DNA of 64,000 bases from Gynuella sunshinyii YC6258 (GCF_000940805.1 NZ_CP007142.1:4006593-4070592); one strand, 5' to 3'; shown: positions 28,501 through 39,100, counted from the first letter of the stretch. The notes: generated by a model from the sequence alone, not told the origin. Made by a program: numbers and translations.

Positions 28501-30171
28501 TTCCAGCGTCACGTTGAGGCGGGTAATAATCATTGAATCAAGCCCCATGGCCTGCAGGCTCAATCTGGGCTTGACCTTATGGGCAGGAAAACGGGTGGCT
28601 TCACACAGGGCTTCGACAATGCGTTGCTCTACCCATTGCGGATCGTGTCCGGCGGTCACGCTGGCGGCTGGTGCCAGCGCATCCTTGCCGGCTATAAATG
28701 CCGTGACCTGTTCTGACAGACCATGGGCAAGCAGATAATTACCGGCTCCGGCCGTCAACATGAACTGCCAGCCCGATGCCTGTGGCATCGGTGTCATGCC
28801 GGTTTCCTGCAACATCAGACGCTTGTCTTCGGCACTGATATCCATACCGCCGCCATCCCACAGCGGCCAGTGAATCGTTTGCAGTGGAATGTCCGCCGCC
28901 AACTGGTGAATCGCTGCCGCCGCCATGGCCCGGTTGGCCAAAGCATAAAAGCTCTGGCCGGAATGTGGCAGATAGGCGGCTATCGACGAAAACAACACCA
29001 CCCCTTGCAGAGAATAAGGTTCGAGCGCGGTCAGCAGCCGGGTAATACCCTGGTATTTGGGTGCCATGACCCGCTGCAATTGTTCCGGCTTGCCGCGACT
29101 GATAAAACTGTCAGCCAGTACCCCGGCACAATGAATCAGTACCAGGCGCGGTCCAAACTGCGCAGTGGCTTCGACCAGGGCCGGTTGCAGTGCCGCGAGA
29201 TCGGTAATATCTGCCTGGACATACCGCAGTCGCTCCGGAAACCGCTGTAACAGTTGTTGAGTCGGCTCGGCCGCCGCAGAACGCCCCAGCAAGGTAATCT
29301 TCACACGACCGTGGGCCAGCAGATGTGATGCCAGCGCCCGGGCCAGCTCACCGTTGCCGCCGGTGATCAATACCTGAACGTCATCCGCGAGCCAGGCAAC
29401 GGACCCGGAAGTATTCACAGCAGCAGGCTGCAACCGCAGTACCTGCCGCTCACGATTCTGATAGCGCACTTCCACCTGATGGGCCTGAAACGCTATTTCC
29501 GTTAGCAGTACTGTGATGGCCGGCGACTCATCGCCCGGCAGCAGTACTGACGCCTCAAACTGCGGATACTCCACCCGGGCGGCACGAACGAAACCGGCCA
29601 GCGCTTCACAACAGGCGGCCCCCCAGGCTCCCGTTACCGACATCACCCAGCGGCTGGGCCGGGCGGATTCAAATGCTGCCAGTCCCTGTACCAGCTGCAA
29701 CAGCGACGTGGCGATAAAGTCGAGGCTCCCGGCAACGGCAGCCGTCATCAGAAAAACGCCGTCGAACCGTTGTGGCAGATCCTCGATCAGCGCCAGTAAT
29801 TCATCCAGTGACGCTCTGCTCTGCCGGACTGTGCCATCAATCTGCTCGAACCATTGCCATTGCGTGCCGTTCCAGAACACCACCTGTGCCGGAGGTTGCT
29901 GGCGACAAGCTTCAAGCTGTTGCCAGTCGTCAGTAATCAACAGCACTGGTCTGGTCTGCTGCCGGGGCTGGCCAGCCACCGCTTGCCACTGTGGCCGGTA
30001 CATGATCGGTTCACCCTGACTGGCATCACCCTGCTGCTGAAGTTGTTTTAGTCGGCTGACAGCCTGTTCCACTGTTAACTCACCCGACTTTACCGCCGCC
30101 AGAATGGCGTCTTTATCGATCATTCCCATAGCTGTACCAATTCTGCTGTTTGCGTGTTCTGAGCGGTTCAT
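16549..30171 (-). CDS. Trans-AT PKS, third and terminal protein (modules 8b-11, tandem TE)
   Basis: 4540 aa. Domain order, with key residues: N-terminal docking helices (about 15-48); KR8 (TGGNGELA at 270, Tyr409); ACP8 (Ser546); KS9 (Cys806, HGTGT and NIGH present); DH9 (His1260, Asp1421, but S replaces P in HxxxGxxxxP); KR9 (GGAGG near 1747, Tyr1881, Ser in place of the usual Asn after it); C-methyltransferase (EIGAGTGS from 2174); ACP9 (Ser2425); KS10 (Cys2690, EVSATG in place of EAHGTG); ACP10 (Ser3155); KS11 (Cys3399, fully canonical); ACP11 (Ser3928); a degenerate TE-like domain (GHMAG, Met4069); active TE (GYSFGG, Ser4322; His4507). There is no AT domain and no ER. It accepts the chain from KS8 of the preceding protein and releases the product. 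The start overlaps the upstream stop (ATGA). The KR9 changes could make that KR weak, though a DH is present for the same module. Confidence 0.95.
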   Translation of the reverse strand: MNRSEHANSRIGTAMGMIDKDAILAAVKSGELTVEQAVSRLKQLQQQGDASQGEPIMYRPQWQAVAGQPRQQTRPVLLITDDWQQLEACRQQPPAQVVFWNGTQWQWFEQIDGTVRQSRASLDELLALIEDLPQRFDGVFLMTAAVAGSLDFIATSLLQLVQGLAAFESARPSRWVMSVTGAWGAACCEALAGFVRAARVEYPQFEASVLLPGDESPAITVLLTEIAFQAHQVEVRYQNRERQVLRLQPAAVNTSGSVAWLADDVQVLITGGNGELARALASHLLAHGRVKITLLGRSAAAEPTQQLLQRFPERLRYVQADITDLAALQPALVEATAQFGPRLVLIHCAGVLADSFISRGKPEQLQRVMAPKYQGITRLLTALEPYSLQGVVLFSSIAAYLPHSGQSFYALANRAMAAAAIHQLAADIPLQTIHWPLWDGGGMDISAEDKRLMLQETGMTPMPQASGWQFMLTAGAGNYLLAHGLSEQVTAFIAGKDALAPAASVTAGHDPQWVEQRIVEALCEATRFPAHKVKPRLSLQAMGLDSMIITRLNVTLEKLFGALPKTLLFDCQNVAELTSAVLSRVALQDPAESPANASPVSPLTAEVLPPATMTAANPPATVTSTVNQRDVAIIGLAGRYPGAADLSEFWQNLLDGVDSVTEIPADRWPLEDFYRPDKTPGFSYSKWGGFIEEIDAFDPLFFAISPREAESIDPQERLFLQEVWHALEDAGYSPQRLQECSRGEQPRDHQTGVYVGVTSGQYQLLSAQDWGRGERRLSSSAYWSMANRISFFLNLQGPSLAVDTACSASLTAITLGYEALAAGRIKMAIVGGVNVNIDPSRYVALSEMGFLSTDGKCRSFGQGGDGFVPAEGIGAAILKPLADAQRDHDRIYAVIKGAASNHSGTTNGYSVPSPQSQALLVQRALKDANVPASQISCIETHGTGTALGDPIEVEGLTQAFRMSSPDIPAGHCVLSSVKSNIGHLESAAGIAGLTKLALQLHHQTLVPSLHSQPLNPALNLAATPFTVQTRCQPWPASGQQLRTAGLSSFGAGGSNAHLIVQQAPERITTARSKTVAVPLALYSANNPAGLERLCRAHLECLQAPSPQWSLADYLYSLQVGRAALSTRLALPAQSVEQLIEQLREIQQNGLKQDARVKRLLDHEIDDEAVAPDTNVPEELARQWLQGSCLRWSSLWQDSGAEFMTLPLYPFARLKLWYRPRPEMAEPEMAEPTAGVPSCEPVDDQQLRWQLPLNTPVLADHVIQGRAILSGMGHLSMVLASLKQLRMVAADLDAGYQFTAVHWLRPLAAKSGALEFTVELRQQAEEIHFRIKNAADELASFGRFSLLADAMPNNESSVSDQPVDSQQQHCSGAELYRDMAAVGFNYGPYYQGLKQLHFGTRNVRFELASVTQPDAFPAGYIDSMLQGIFTLHRQRDTTPAIPFKAARIRVWQKPSSVVAGTVSVLSPQSSSEQNGEHVYHISGVTEGGQTGIEFDRFVSRSVDQPDDQTGTGILAHCYLPTWVAQTQPEMLKVLRPGSRHVVVRSDDDSVAQTELLTALTRAYQHQLIQSLHTVPLHQLTTANESLQQADHIWFLAGLYPKRYCLADGEFVQDRLQASLFGFLTLTQALLRHRGREQTLLLLTNNAFRVLDNEVNFNPLAAGLVAFAKSLSNEAGHLHLYQLDICADEPNTTVEPDQLFLADSRLHACTAALRQGRFYAEKFAPFEQHATTSSLPPAFRHHGVYLIIGGAGGLGLATARYLQQHCQARVILAGRRSHASIDAGIVGDFDYRQCDINQPDSTKALIQSVLRDYGELHGVIHSALILNDTTIANMSADDLQAALSVKVTGTIHLMEALIPVALDFILFYSSSISQTCGPGQANYAAGSLMQDALAGYYSRMLDGIRVINWGFWHQIGVVADEFYRQRMSRKGLIGIDLDEGLVVLNRILSGDEPQIVALKLNQQGMDKWQPYLTNVAQEVVVEPHQNREGNGQSLTAIWASLKPEFNYQKALLLNRYCHARMLALLQQQQLFLHAGQVFSEAQICQALSMQPGFESLLRAMLAMLERGGILVAEGGGWALAATDMQAISREQVLAVNPHAQGHIRLLDHCLQQLPELLAGHKSDTEILFPGGSAELVQALYRDNPISDACNEMVAEAVNQQIEALLAAGQERIHIIEIGAGTGSTTQRVLARIRGHQHRLVYHFTDLSSHFVAQARRTLVPEYPFVQAGIFDVAAADIEQERQRAGIERCDILLASNVLHATADIDSTLRNCTRILTTGARLIINEVTENWDFVTMTFGLTKGWWLYRDGERRMPHSPLLSCDMWQQALSRCGLKQLQFFGGGAAFSSAEQEALGQTVMVAEVSEMVAATAAVTVSTAAEASSSRAAVNAVVDDGLRQYLLSTFAKVLKIPVDELDEHESFQAFGLDSIILPEILNGLQERYPQLTLEQLAGIDSIAEVAAMIGASISDTTPVTPAAQQPQQNTYAQQSIQRTEVLRSEPLPVVQQPVVTPSPMPDRVPEQQVAIVGLAGYYPHADDMPAFWQQLCQSGPLGGPMPAARRHSDAGYAGHNNHDHYATWLTGVDEFDSLFFGISPREAPQLDPQQRLMLEVCWHALEDAGYHPDTLAAGKNHFGGQSAVGVFMASMYQHYGQLAAGYWAQGKPVAAESGLWALANRVSHSLGLTGPSMGVDSACSGALSAIKLACDAIRSGECAAAIAGGVNLILHPGHHQGLQQARMLAEGMECHPFDSSAGSGMLTGEGAGAVLLKPYQQAVADGDHIYGVIVAAASNFKGQTHDGFAAPDSAAESALMSQALARAGIDIDRLDYLEVSATGVPRGDAAESEAIARFVDVSGKRTPTMLGTVKRQYGHLEAASGMAQLSRVLLQFEHRQWLPSPGAQVPPELAQRQCHFNDRLRDWEHPDRPCYAAINAFAAGGSNVHLILRSEVTATADSGHHDDINRVIPLSARKPEQLQTMVQRLCERLQGQDIQDIAKVAFTLQRGRRSFKYRVLFVADSVNDLLRQAEIWLAQKQSAQTDVSVLSGSLQTDAQQWLAGAEINWLRHYSGSVPGVLPLPGYPFARQSYWLTPETSVPQSASVHDQQSHSQPVLSTSQQASPMVNAADQSRMTRTIMTLIAEQQSIPLAEIEPDGRFEEFGFDSISYVELAEKLQQALQLNVDATVFYQCTNIPQLSRWLADQQPDQVVVSPPLPAAAEAVKPPMPEVSAVSVPTQSQTNERDIAIIGMSGRFPGSEDLEAFWQHLLSGDQLVTAIPDSRFDASGIRVDETGTTYNSGGFLDHIDQFDNEFFQISPREARLMDPQHRLMLQTVYQVIADAGYHHKHLAGSDTGIFVGVGANSYGQLLMDCGEEVDGLLATGNVHSVLVNRISFLLDINGPSEPVNTACSSSLVAVHRAVQAIRNGECQSALVGGVNLIMDSTGHEAFAKSGMLSASGQCHTFDARADGYTRGEGCAALWLKPLAQALADGDHVYACIKGSAVGHGGRATSLTAPNLHAQARVIRQALQDARITADQVSYVETHGTGTALGDPVEINALKTVFGDSDMPCAIGAVKTNIGHLETAAGIAGLIKTVLCLQHQLIPAISGLKEVNPLVDLSRSSLYLNQSLTHWRTAPGLPRTAGISSFGFGGVNAHVIVTEAALPEIPEYSGFEGPCIATFSALSDTRLRAFVQHFRTWLGHQQQIRLADICFTLQSARSQDPCRLACVVCDVHELVAAMDSYLQGQHDEMTGVYVSGTDQTALNRLLDPADLSSVVDNVVRQQNWDKLARLWVSQVPVALPCQNDGRRISIPAVPFEEKSYWPNPAGKQSSIGKQNSTAAPETVEPARQSAPEVAAPAPVAAVESSQPVPAVANVTVEPAEPAPVAAAVIVSASEPASPLSFRQQIEQQLSTIIREALDISSEAMRADKAFPEYGIDSIIGLRIMQKVQQRYGDNISMSAIIEEPTVARLSAYIEEHTTVEADRSEVPAVAGKREVINVRLTRFGTSASNTVWLFLPDVSGELTWALNWMNHSQDVQMFGLEWRLNDRIGSMAELLTAITNNVSAIQADELVILTKGHMAGFAVGLAQTIQQQLDSAIHLKFIDPKNVSGLEQTTYLAELANTCAVVWTGRLNEQLATLNEAQLIHEIQRMAEEVMPRTAFDGWFDGLMTTVQWSLPLLRQYQPPVWVNAHDSEIVLSYEAEEINLAKVLVPPAIVLRLNTTECLSMLAVEQYQQIYTVQPPSQQHDFPLVFVNREGTHTPTFWVHTLFGDVSFTLNLAHHLGKACPVLGIEQFTVEGELHLLPTIEQMASHYIESIQTERPKGPYIIGGYSFGGVVAYEMCRQLTAQGKAVEKLIMIDSFMPNTDTFNAIDISNVEVENFDVMALLLVANNFGRRFKIDAELKLEHVDGMPLSQQIDVVSRFLQTGKTNLGYQEIYQLVENNYNTILTNNDALLSYQPKPLADSVEVLMFHATQGFIAKDNIYGMPEVRINVEDRTNGFASYVSGNMHIIDVEADHYSICHDRKLIEISKTILDDMADARSARSSGQNR

Positions 30172-33100
30172 AACTGAATCGCCTCAGAGGATTCGTCCAG
30201 GTCCACTTCTCCGTGGGCCAGACGTTCAAGTACTTCGCGCCAATGCTGTTCTTCGTCAATCGGCTGCGCCTGTATGACCGCATTGACGGCAACGTCATGC
30301 CAGTAACGTTCACCACCAAACGGCCGGCTCGGAACCGTCAGCCGCCGGGCCGGACGCTCAACCCGCAACGCTGACGGCCAGTCGTCGGTCGAACCCTGTA
30401 ACCAGTCCTGCAACCGCGCATCCGTGGCTTCGGTGACACTGTGATCACCGGACAGATACGACGCGAGCTGCCGGCAGAATCCGGCGCAGTCCTGCACTTT
30501 GAACACCACCCGCGACTCACGGGCGTCGTGCACCGATTGCAACACGTAGGCGAGCTGGCTGACCGTCGGCCACTGTGAGGTTGGTAAAGCCATGAAAAAC
30601 CGTTGCAGGGTTTGCAGATACTGTTGCAGCAAGGCATCGTCATGGGCACTGACGGGTAAATAGAAGTCGCCGGATTCAGGCAGCAAATCTGATGGCAGAG
30701 CATCGTCCATGGCCTGAATCACCATGTGCGCATTGGTACCGCCAAAACCAAACGAACTCAGCGCGGCAATGCGCGGACGGTTACTGTCAACCGGCCACGG
30801 CTGTGGCTGATCAAGCAGATACAACGGGCTGTCGGCGAGATCCAGGTAAGGATTGGCACGGGTGAAACCGGCGATGGCGGGCAACTGCTGCTGGCGCATG
30901 CACAGCAGGATCTTGATCAGACCGGCCACTCCGGCAGCACTTTCAAGATGCCCGATATTGGCTTTCAACGCGCCAATACCGATAGAGGGTGTGGTTGCCG
31001 GCGTCGACGACAATTCCCGACAGGCTTTTTTCAGGCCTTCGATCTCGATGGGGTCGCCCAGTGAGGTACCGGTACCGTGGGCTTCGATATAGTCCACATC
31101 CGCTGGCTGCACACCGGCCTGTCGCCAGACCTGTTGTACCAGTGCGGCCTGAGCGGTGGGATTGGGTACGCTCAGAGACCGCACCCGACCGCCGTGATTG
31201 ACCCCGGACGCCCGAATCACTGCCAGCACTTCATCACCGTCCCGGCGGGCCTGCGCCAGAGGCTTCAGCATCACTACGCCGTAACCTTCGCCACGGACAT
31301 AACCATCGGCCTGATCGGAAAAGGAATGACAACGCCCGGTCGGAGATAAAAACCCGGATTGCCCGAACGCCACGAACAATTCTTCGGTCAGGGTCAGATT
31401 GACACCGCCGGCCAGGGCAAAATCGCATTCACCCTGCTGCAACGCCGTCATCGCCCGATGAATGGATACCAGCGAACTGGAACAGGCGGTATCGACGATT
31501 TCACTCGGCCCCGTCAGCCCGAGGAAATAAGACACCCGGTTGGCCACCACGGTATGGGCCAGACCGGAAGCAACATGCATGCTGCGGGACTGACCGGCAC
31601 GATCCGCCACATGGGAATAATCCAGCGCACTGACACCGGCAAACACACCACCACGCTGACCATTCAGCGCCGCAGGAGAATAACCGGCGTGCTCCAGGGC
31701 CTGATAACAACCGACCAGGAACAGCCGCTGCTGTGGGTCCATGGCCTCTGCTTCACGCGGGGAAATACCAAAAAAGGTTGGATCAAAACGCGCCACATGA
31801 TCGATAAAACCGCCCCATTTGCAGTTGGTTTTGCCGTCATCAAGGGTCGGATCACCGTAAATCTGACGCCAGTCGAACCGTTCCGCCGGCACTTCCCGGA
31901 CGCCACACTCACCAGCCTGAATCAGCTGCCACAGCGCCTCGACATCTGCCGCCGTGGCAAACTGGCCGGCCATGCCGATGATCGCTATTGATCGCTCATC
32001 GGCATGGTTGTCGGTCGCATCCGGCTGTTGTTCAACAGCGCCGGCCTGAGCAGACTCACCGCGACTGACAAAATAGGCAGTCAACTCGGCAATGGTCTTG
32101 TATTCATACAGCAAGGTTTTGCTGACCGGACCGAAATGGTCCGCGAGGCGGTCCACTAAGGCCAGTCCGGTAATCGAATCGATGAGCATCTCATCAAAGT
32201 AACGGTCCGGGGTCTCAGCTGTGACCGGTTGCCGGGTGACTTCGGCAAATACCTGTCTGATCACCTGCCGGACATCGGCGTCGTTCATGACAGCAGTCAA
32301 CGTGGCGGCAGCTGCCGGTGCGGCCACCTGCCGGGGGATTGCATCTGCTGCCGGGGATACCGCCGCACCGTCATCGGGCCAGCAACGGGTCGGCGCAAAG
32401 GCATATCCGGGCAGATGCAGAATGCGATGGCCAGTGGCCGGCAGCAGAGCCCGGATGGCCTCTCCGTGCAACCACTTCGCAGCGACATCGGCATGCTGCC
32501 AGCCGCTGACGTCAATCGGCTGATCAGAACTCTGTAGCGGACCGGAACGGTCGGTCAGCCATTGCTGCAAGGCCTGCTGCAACGACTGCGCATCCCCGGC
32601 TTCAACCACCGCGCGATCATCATGGACATGGCGATGGTGCAGCAGTGTCATGGCCACATCGTGCAGATTGAGGCTGGACGGTTGCTGCTCCAGCCACTGG
32701 CTGAATCGACCAATGGTCTGTTGCAGGCTCTCAGTCGTGGCCGCCGACCAGACAAACAGCAATGGTCCTTGAGATGCCAGGGCTGTCGCCGGTAACGGCG
32801 GACGACCAGCAAGCAAGGCATGGGCGTTGACGCCACCGAAACCAAAACTGCTGACCCCGGCAATACGAGCCTGATGCGCCGGCCAGTTTTCGTTGTGCTG
32901 CTGCACGTAAAACGGCGTATCAGCCAGTTTGATGTGTGGATTCAAATGTTTGAAATGAAGGTTGCCAGGGCGTTTTTCGTGATACAGCGCCAGCGCGGTA
33001 CGGATGATACCGGCGATACCGGCAGCCGATTCCAGGTGGCCGATATGGGTTTTCACAGTGCCAAGACCACAGCGCGACGGCCAGCGGCCAAGAGCAGAAA

Positions 33101-36100
33101 ACGCCAGCTTCAGGGCATTGATTTCAATCGGATCACCGAGTTCCGTGGCGGTGCCGTGGCACTCGATATAGTGCAGCGCCTCCAGATCGACATCAGCCTG
33201 GGCATAAATCCGTTGCAGCAACTCACTCTGCGCCACCGCACTCGGTGCCGTCAGGCTCTGACCTTTGCCATTATGATTGATCGCAGTGGTGTTCAAGTTG
33301 GCATAGGGTGCGGCCACCGGCATATCTACGCGGTCACTTTTCAGCAATACCACTCCCACGCCTTCACCGCGCACATAGCCATTGGCCTGCTGATCAAACG
33401 TGAAGCAGCGTTGATCGGGCGACAGCATGCCAGCATCTTCACAGGCTTTGAAACTGTCACGACTCAACAGCAGGTTAACACCCCCGACGATGGCCCAGTC
33501 GCAATCGCCATCGGCCATGGCCTTACGGGCCCGGTGCAGCGCCACCAGCGAACTGGAACAACCGGTATCCACGGTCTCACTCGGCCCGGTCCAGTTAAAG
33601 AAATACGACAGGCTGTTGGCCGCCATGGACATGGACGTACCGCTGACGTTATGGCCGTTATGACGCTTGCAGGCCGCCAGCACCTCGCGATATTCAATAT
33701 TGGAAATGCCGATGAAGACCCCGACTTTGCCACCATTTAACTGCTCAGGCACCACGCCGGCATCTTCCAGGGCATGCCAGCAGCATTGCAGCAGTAACCG
33801 CTGCTGCGGATCGGTCTGCTCTGCCTGACCCTGGGTCATATTGAAAAATGCGGGGTCAAAGCATTCCACCTGATCGATAAAACCACCGCCCTGATGACGA
33901 GGCTGTTGTTGTCCGACCATTCGGGACGGAAACTCAGCGGCAATACAATCCACTCCGGCCAACTGGTTCTGCCAGAACTGTTGCAGCGATTCCGCCCCCG
34001 GAAACCGGGCGGCCATGCCGACAATCTCGACGGCGCCAGCATCACTTCTGACGCTCTCAGTGCTGACGGTGGTATCTGCCCTGGCGGTCGCAGCCGCTGC
34101 CAGATGGACGCTGCGTGGACGATGAGGGGTTTGTCCGTATTGCTGTTGCAGATAGGCCAGATAGTCACCGAGGGTACGATAGCTGTAGAGATCAGCGCCG
34201 GAGACATCGATGCCGAAACGTTGCTGCAACTGCCGGGTCAGTTCGATCACGGTGATGGATTCAAAACCCAGATCGGTCAGGCTGACATCGGGATCAGGAC
34301 GTTGTGACAACTGCAATACCTGCATGATGAGATCCACCAGCTCATCGACCAGGCCATCCACCGTCACTACGGCCGGTGCCTCCGCGGGCTGCATCAGTGC
34401 GGCCACCGCCGGATTCAGACGACAGGAAAACACGGCATCATCCAGCACCGACTGTATTTTTGACTGATCACCGTAAGCAATCAGGGTGACCGGCTGATCC
34501 GGACAGGCAACAACCTGATCGATGGCCCGCAACCCGGCATCGGCGGTCAATGGTTCAAAGCCGGTCTGCTGCATGATGATGCGCAGAGTCACTTCATCAG
34601 TCTGCATGCCGCCTTCCTGCCAGTACGGAAACTGCAGGCTGTACACCTGCATTCCCTGGGCATTGAGGGCTTCGCATTTGGCATCCATGAAGGCATTGGC
34701 CATGGCGTAGTCGGCCAGCTGGGAACTGGGCAGACAGGCGGAAATCGACGAAAACGCAAAAATGGCCGGCGCGGGTTCGAGCTGGCGCACGGCTTCAAGC
34801 AGATGCTCCAGCCCAAGGATCTTGCTGGCACAGATATCACTGAAATTCGCTGCGGTTTTATCCGCCAGCGGTCCTTCATGCAAACTGCCGGCAGCATGCA
34901 GAATGGCGTCGATCTGGCCAAAACGCTGACAACCATAGGTCACCGCACCGATGACCGCTTCGGGGTCGGTTACGTCCACCTGCAAATACACCGCATCGTG
35001 ACCGCTGCCACTGAGCTGACGACAGACCGACTGACTGTGATCACTGACGGCACTGCGGCCGATCATGATCAGATTGGCCTGATACTCACTGGCCAGATAC
35101 TGGCACAGCAACTGGCCGATACTGCCCAGCCCGCCAGTCACCAGATAGCAGCCATGGCGGATAAAACCGTGGGGATTGCGCTGATCATCATGGTTGATCA
35201 GATGTTTATGGACGTATCCGCGCTGGCGGTTGCGGTAGCTGACGCAGGTCGGCGCCTCATCGGCAAACAGTTCACGGCAGATATCGGCATAGGATTTGGT
35301 ACCGAAGACACAGCGCATAGACAAACCCGGACGCGCGCCCGACACGGCATGCGCCAGACCAGACATCATCCGGTGACTGGCCGGCGTCGGCAGCTGCAAA
35401 GAAACATACAGTAGCTCGATGACCGCCTCGCCCATATCGCTCAGCAATCTTTGCAGCATGATCATCACCGGCATCATGTCTCCCTGATCGAGCGCCCGAC
35501 GATCCTGCTCACCGGCCAGATAGAGAATCTTCACCACCTGACCGGCTACCGGCGCGATACCGGACAGAGGCCGTTGCGGATCCAGCACGGAAACCGGCAC
35601 ATTCAGTTTGCGGCCGTTAATCTGATCACGGATGGCGTTAATTGCCTCACCACTGCAAAGCAGTATCGTACCTTCCGCCACACTCATGCTGTCGGTGCGC
35701 AAGGCAACCCATTCATCACGGTATAACGCCAGTTGCGTCTGTCGTGTCACCGGCAATACCGGAGCGGGTGACTCTGCGTGATCATGTTCCTGGTACCAGC
35801 ACAGTTCGCCGTCGAACGCATAACCGGGCAAGCGGCACAGAGGACCGGGCTCCATAGCTACAGGCAGATCTTCGGTCAGCCACCGGCGAGCCTGTTGTTC
35901 CAGTTCGGCCGATCCCTGACCGATCAGCCCGGGAGTCAGGTTCTGATCAACAAACTGTTCCAGCAGCCGGGCCAGCTGCGCGGTTGAATCGGCCATAAAC
36001 ACAACCCGTTCATGAAAGGTCTCACGACCCACAGCCAGAGTCCGGGCAATGGCCGCCAGCGACAGCGGTTCAATGGCCTGTTCAATATGGTGTTGCAGCC

Positions 36101-39100
36101 GCTGAGCCTGCTGATACAAAGACGTCTGCGTTCTGGCGCTCAGCATCAATAATTGTGGTTGACCATCATCCACCGGCAATGGCGGATGGGCCTGTTCGCC
36201 ACGCAACACCACATGGGCATTGGCGCCACCGAAGCCGAAGGAACTGACGGCCGCCACCCGCTGCTCGCGGATCGCTTCCCATGGGTGTCCCGTTAGCGGG
36301 ATAGACAGTGATTCGGGCAGTTGAATTTTCGGGTTCAAATGCTGGAACGCCGGTTGTGCCGGTAACCAGCCATGGTGAATCATCAGTGCGGTTTTGATCA
36401 GTCCGGTCAACCCGGCGGCAGCTTCGGTGTGACCGATACAGGCTTTCACGCTACCGAGCGCGCAAGGCTGATCACGGTGGTCGTACTCCAGCTCGGCCAT
36501 GGCGCGGGCAATGGCATCGACTTCGATGGGATCCCCCATCGGCGTACCGGTGCCGTGGGTTTCAATATAGTCCGGTCGGGTGCCGGCCAATTGCCAGCAA
36601 CGCTGTAGCAGCCGCTGTTGCTGCCCCATGCCCGGCACGGTAATGGAGTTGGTTTTACCGGCATGATTGACCGCACTGGCACTGATCAGCGCATAAGACT
36701 GCGATACCGGCTGATCACTGGCAGCGGCCTGAATCACAATGGCAACGATACCTTCACCCGGTACGTAACCATCGGCCTGGGCATCAAATACGGAACAACG
36801 GCCAGTGGCCGAAAGAGCACCAAGGGCCTCCATATGTTCGAAGTGAAGATGCGACAGCAACAGATTGGCACCGAGCACGATGGCCTGCCGGCACTCACCC
36901 TGACGAATGGCGCTACAGGCCTGATGCAACGCCACCAGCGATGACGAACAGGCGGTATCCACCGCCACCGAAGGCCCTTTCAGGTTAAAACTGTAGGAAA
37001 TGCGGTTGGCGAGCATGCTGGCGGCATTGCCGGTACTTTCATGTGCGGCCACGGCTTCAGCGCCGTGATGGCGCAACAGATGTTCATAATCACGAAACGA
37101 GATACCGGCGAACACACCGGTGTCTGATCCGCGGATATCAGCCGTCAGGTTGGCGTCTTCGAGCGCGTGATACACCGTTTCCAGAGCGAGCCGTAACTGC
37201 GGGTCCATCAGGTTAGCTTCGCGTGGGGAGATCCCGAAAAAACGACCATCAAAATAGCGGACCTCGGCTAACAGCGCCGCCGTACGATCATGCACCGCTC
37301 CGATATTCAGATGCGGACGAGTCGCCGACACCGGCGCAAATACCACCTGACCATCACGGATGATCTGCCAGAACTGATCAAGGGTATCAGCCCCGGGCAG
37401 GCGCACGGCCATGCCGGTAATGGCTATGGTGGTGTCCGGTGGAGAGTCAGACTGCTGCCCGGAATGGCGCTCAAGCGGATGCGGAGGATCAGCTACCGGC
37501 ACATCCTGCCGGGCAACTGTCGGTGGGGTAACCGGCATCGATGCCGGCGGATGTGCTGATTGTGAGGCCACATACGCGGCCAGCGTCCGGACACTCGGAT
37601 TATCGAAAAAGATTGAGGGTGACAAAGTGGTCGCCATGCCCTGCTCGATAAACGTCATCAACTCGGCAATATGGAACGATTCCAGTCCCAGTTGTTCGAA
37701 CGTGGTATCCGCCGATACCGGTTTTTCCAGCCCGAGTTGACGGGTCAGCCACTGGCTCAGGGTTTCGGTCCAGGCGTGTTCGGTCGTGGCGGCCGCTGCC
37801 GGTTCGGCAATGACGGCTTGTGAGCGGTTGGCATCCGGCGTATCCGCAACGACCGGAAATTCCAGTACGCCGCTCCCTTGCTGCAACACGATGTGACCAT
37901 GGGTACCGCCCATGCCCATATTATTGATAACCGCGCAGCGGGGCTGGGAGCCGGCCGGCCAGACAGTGTTCTCCGTCACCGGATAAAAACACTGTTCGGT
38001 GAACGGCAGACGCGCCAGCAGCTGTTGAATATGTGGCTGTCCCGGAATAGCCCCCTGATGCATGGCAGCAATACAACGCAGCAGAGACAGCACGCCACTG
38101 GCCGACAGCGCGGTGCCATAGTGGGATTTGGAGGCCGTCACGACGCAATTGGAGAACGCCTGTCCGGTCTCGTAAACCTGCCGGATGGCTTCCAGTTCGA
38201 GGACATCGATCAACTGATCGCCCACGCCACTGATGTCCACGTAGCCGATATCCGTCGTGCTGATCCGGCTTTGTTCAAGGGTACGGGCCATCAGCCGGCG
38301 CAGGGATTTAACATTCGGCAGCGCCTGGCTCTGGCTTTTGCCTTCATTCTGCAATCCAATCGCCCGAATCACCGCCACAATGTTATCGCCATCGCGACGG
38401 GCCTGATCGAGACGTTTCAATAAAAACAGTCCGGCACCTTCCGATAACCCAAAGCCCCGGGCCTGGCTATCAAACAAGCGTGAAAACCCATCGGTCGCCA
38501 GCATGCCTTTGGCGGCCATGGCGGCAACGATGCGAGCATCGGTGAGCAGGTTCACAGCGCCGGCACAGGCCATGTCCACCTCCCCGCTGCGCAAGGCCAT
38601 ACAGGCCTGATGCAAGGCGGAAACGGACGAGCTACAGGCACTGTCCAATACCAGTGCCGGACCATTCAGTCCCAGCGTGCGGCTGATCCGGCTGGCCAGC
38701 GACGCCGGCAACAGCTGTTCCAGGCTCGTGCCGGTACGGCTCAGGGAACCGGCACCGATGTAGACGCCGACATTCTGTTCCGCCAGCGAGTCTGTGGCAT
38801 AGCCAGACTGGTCGATCAGCTCCTGCATCAATTGCTGCAGAATGGTGAACTCCAGAGCTTCGCTATCGTCGCTGTCAGGCAGTGCCAGCACCGGCAGATC
38901 TGCGACTTCGGCGACACAGTCATACCCGCGTTGCCGGCATAACTCACCGTAGCGGATCGACGCCGCCGGCTGCGGCCGTTGCAATGCTGACCACAGCTCG
39001 GCCACGGAAGTTGCTCCGGGAAACCGACACGCCAGTGAAATAATGGCAATACCGTCATAAGCGTCAGCTGGCTGGAGTGCAACGGTACTACTGACGGCAA

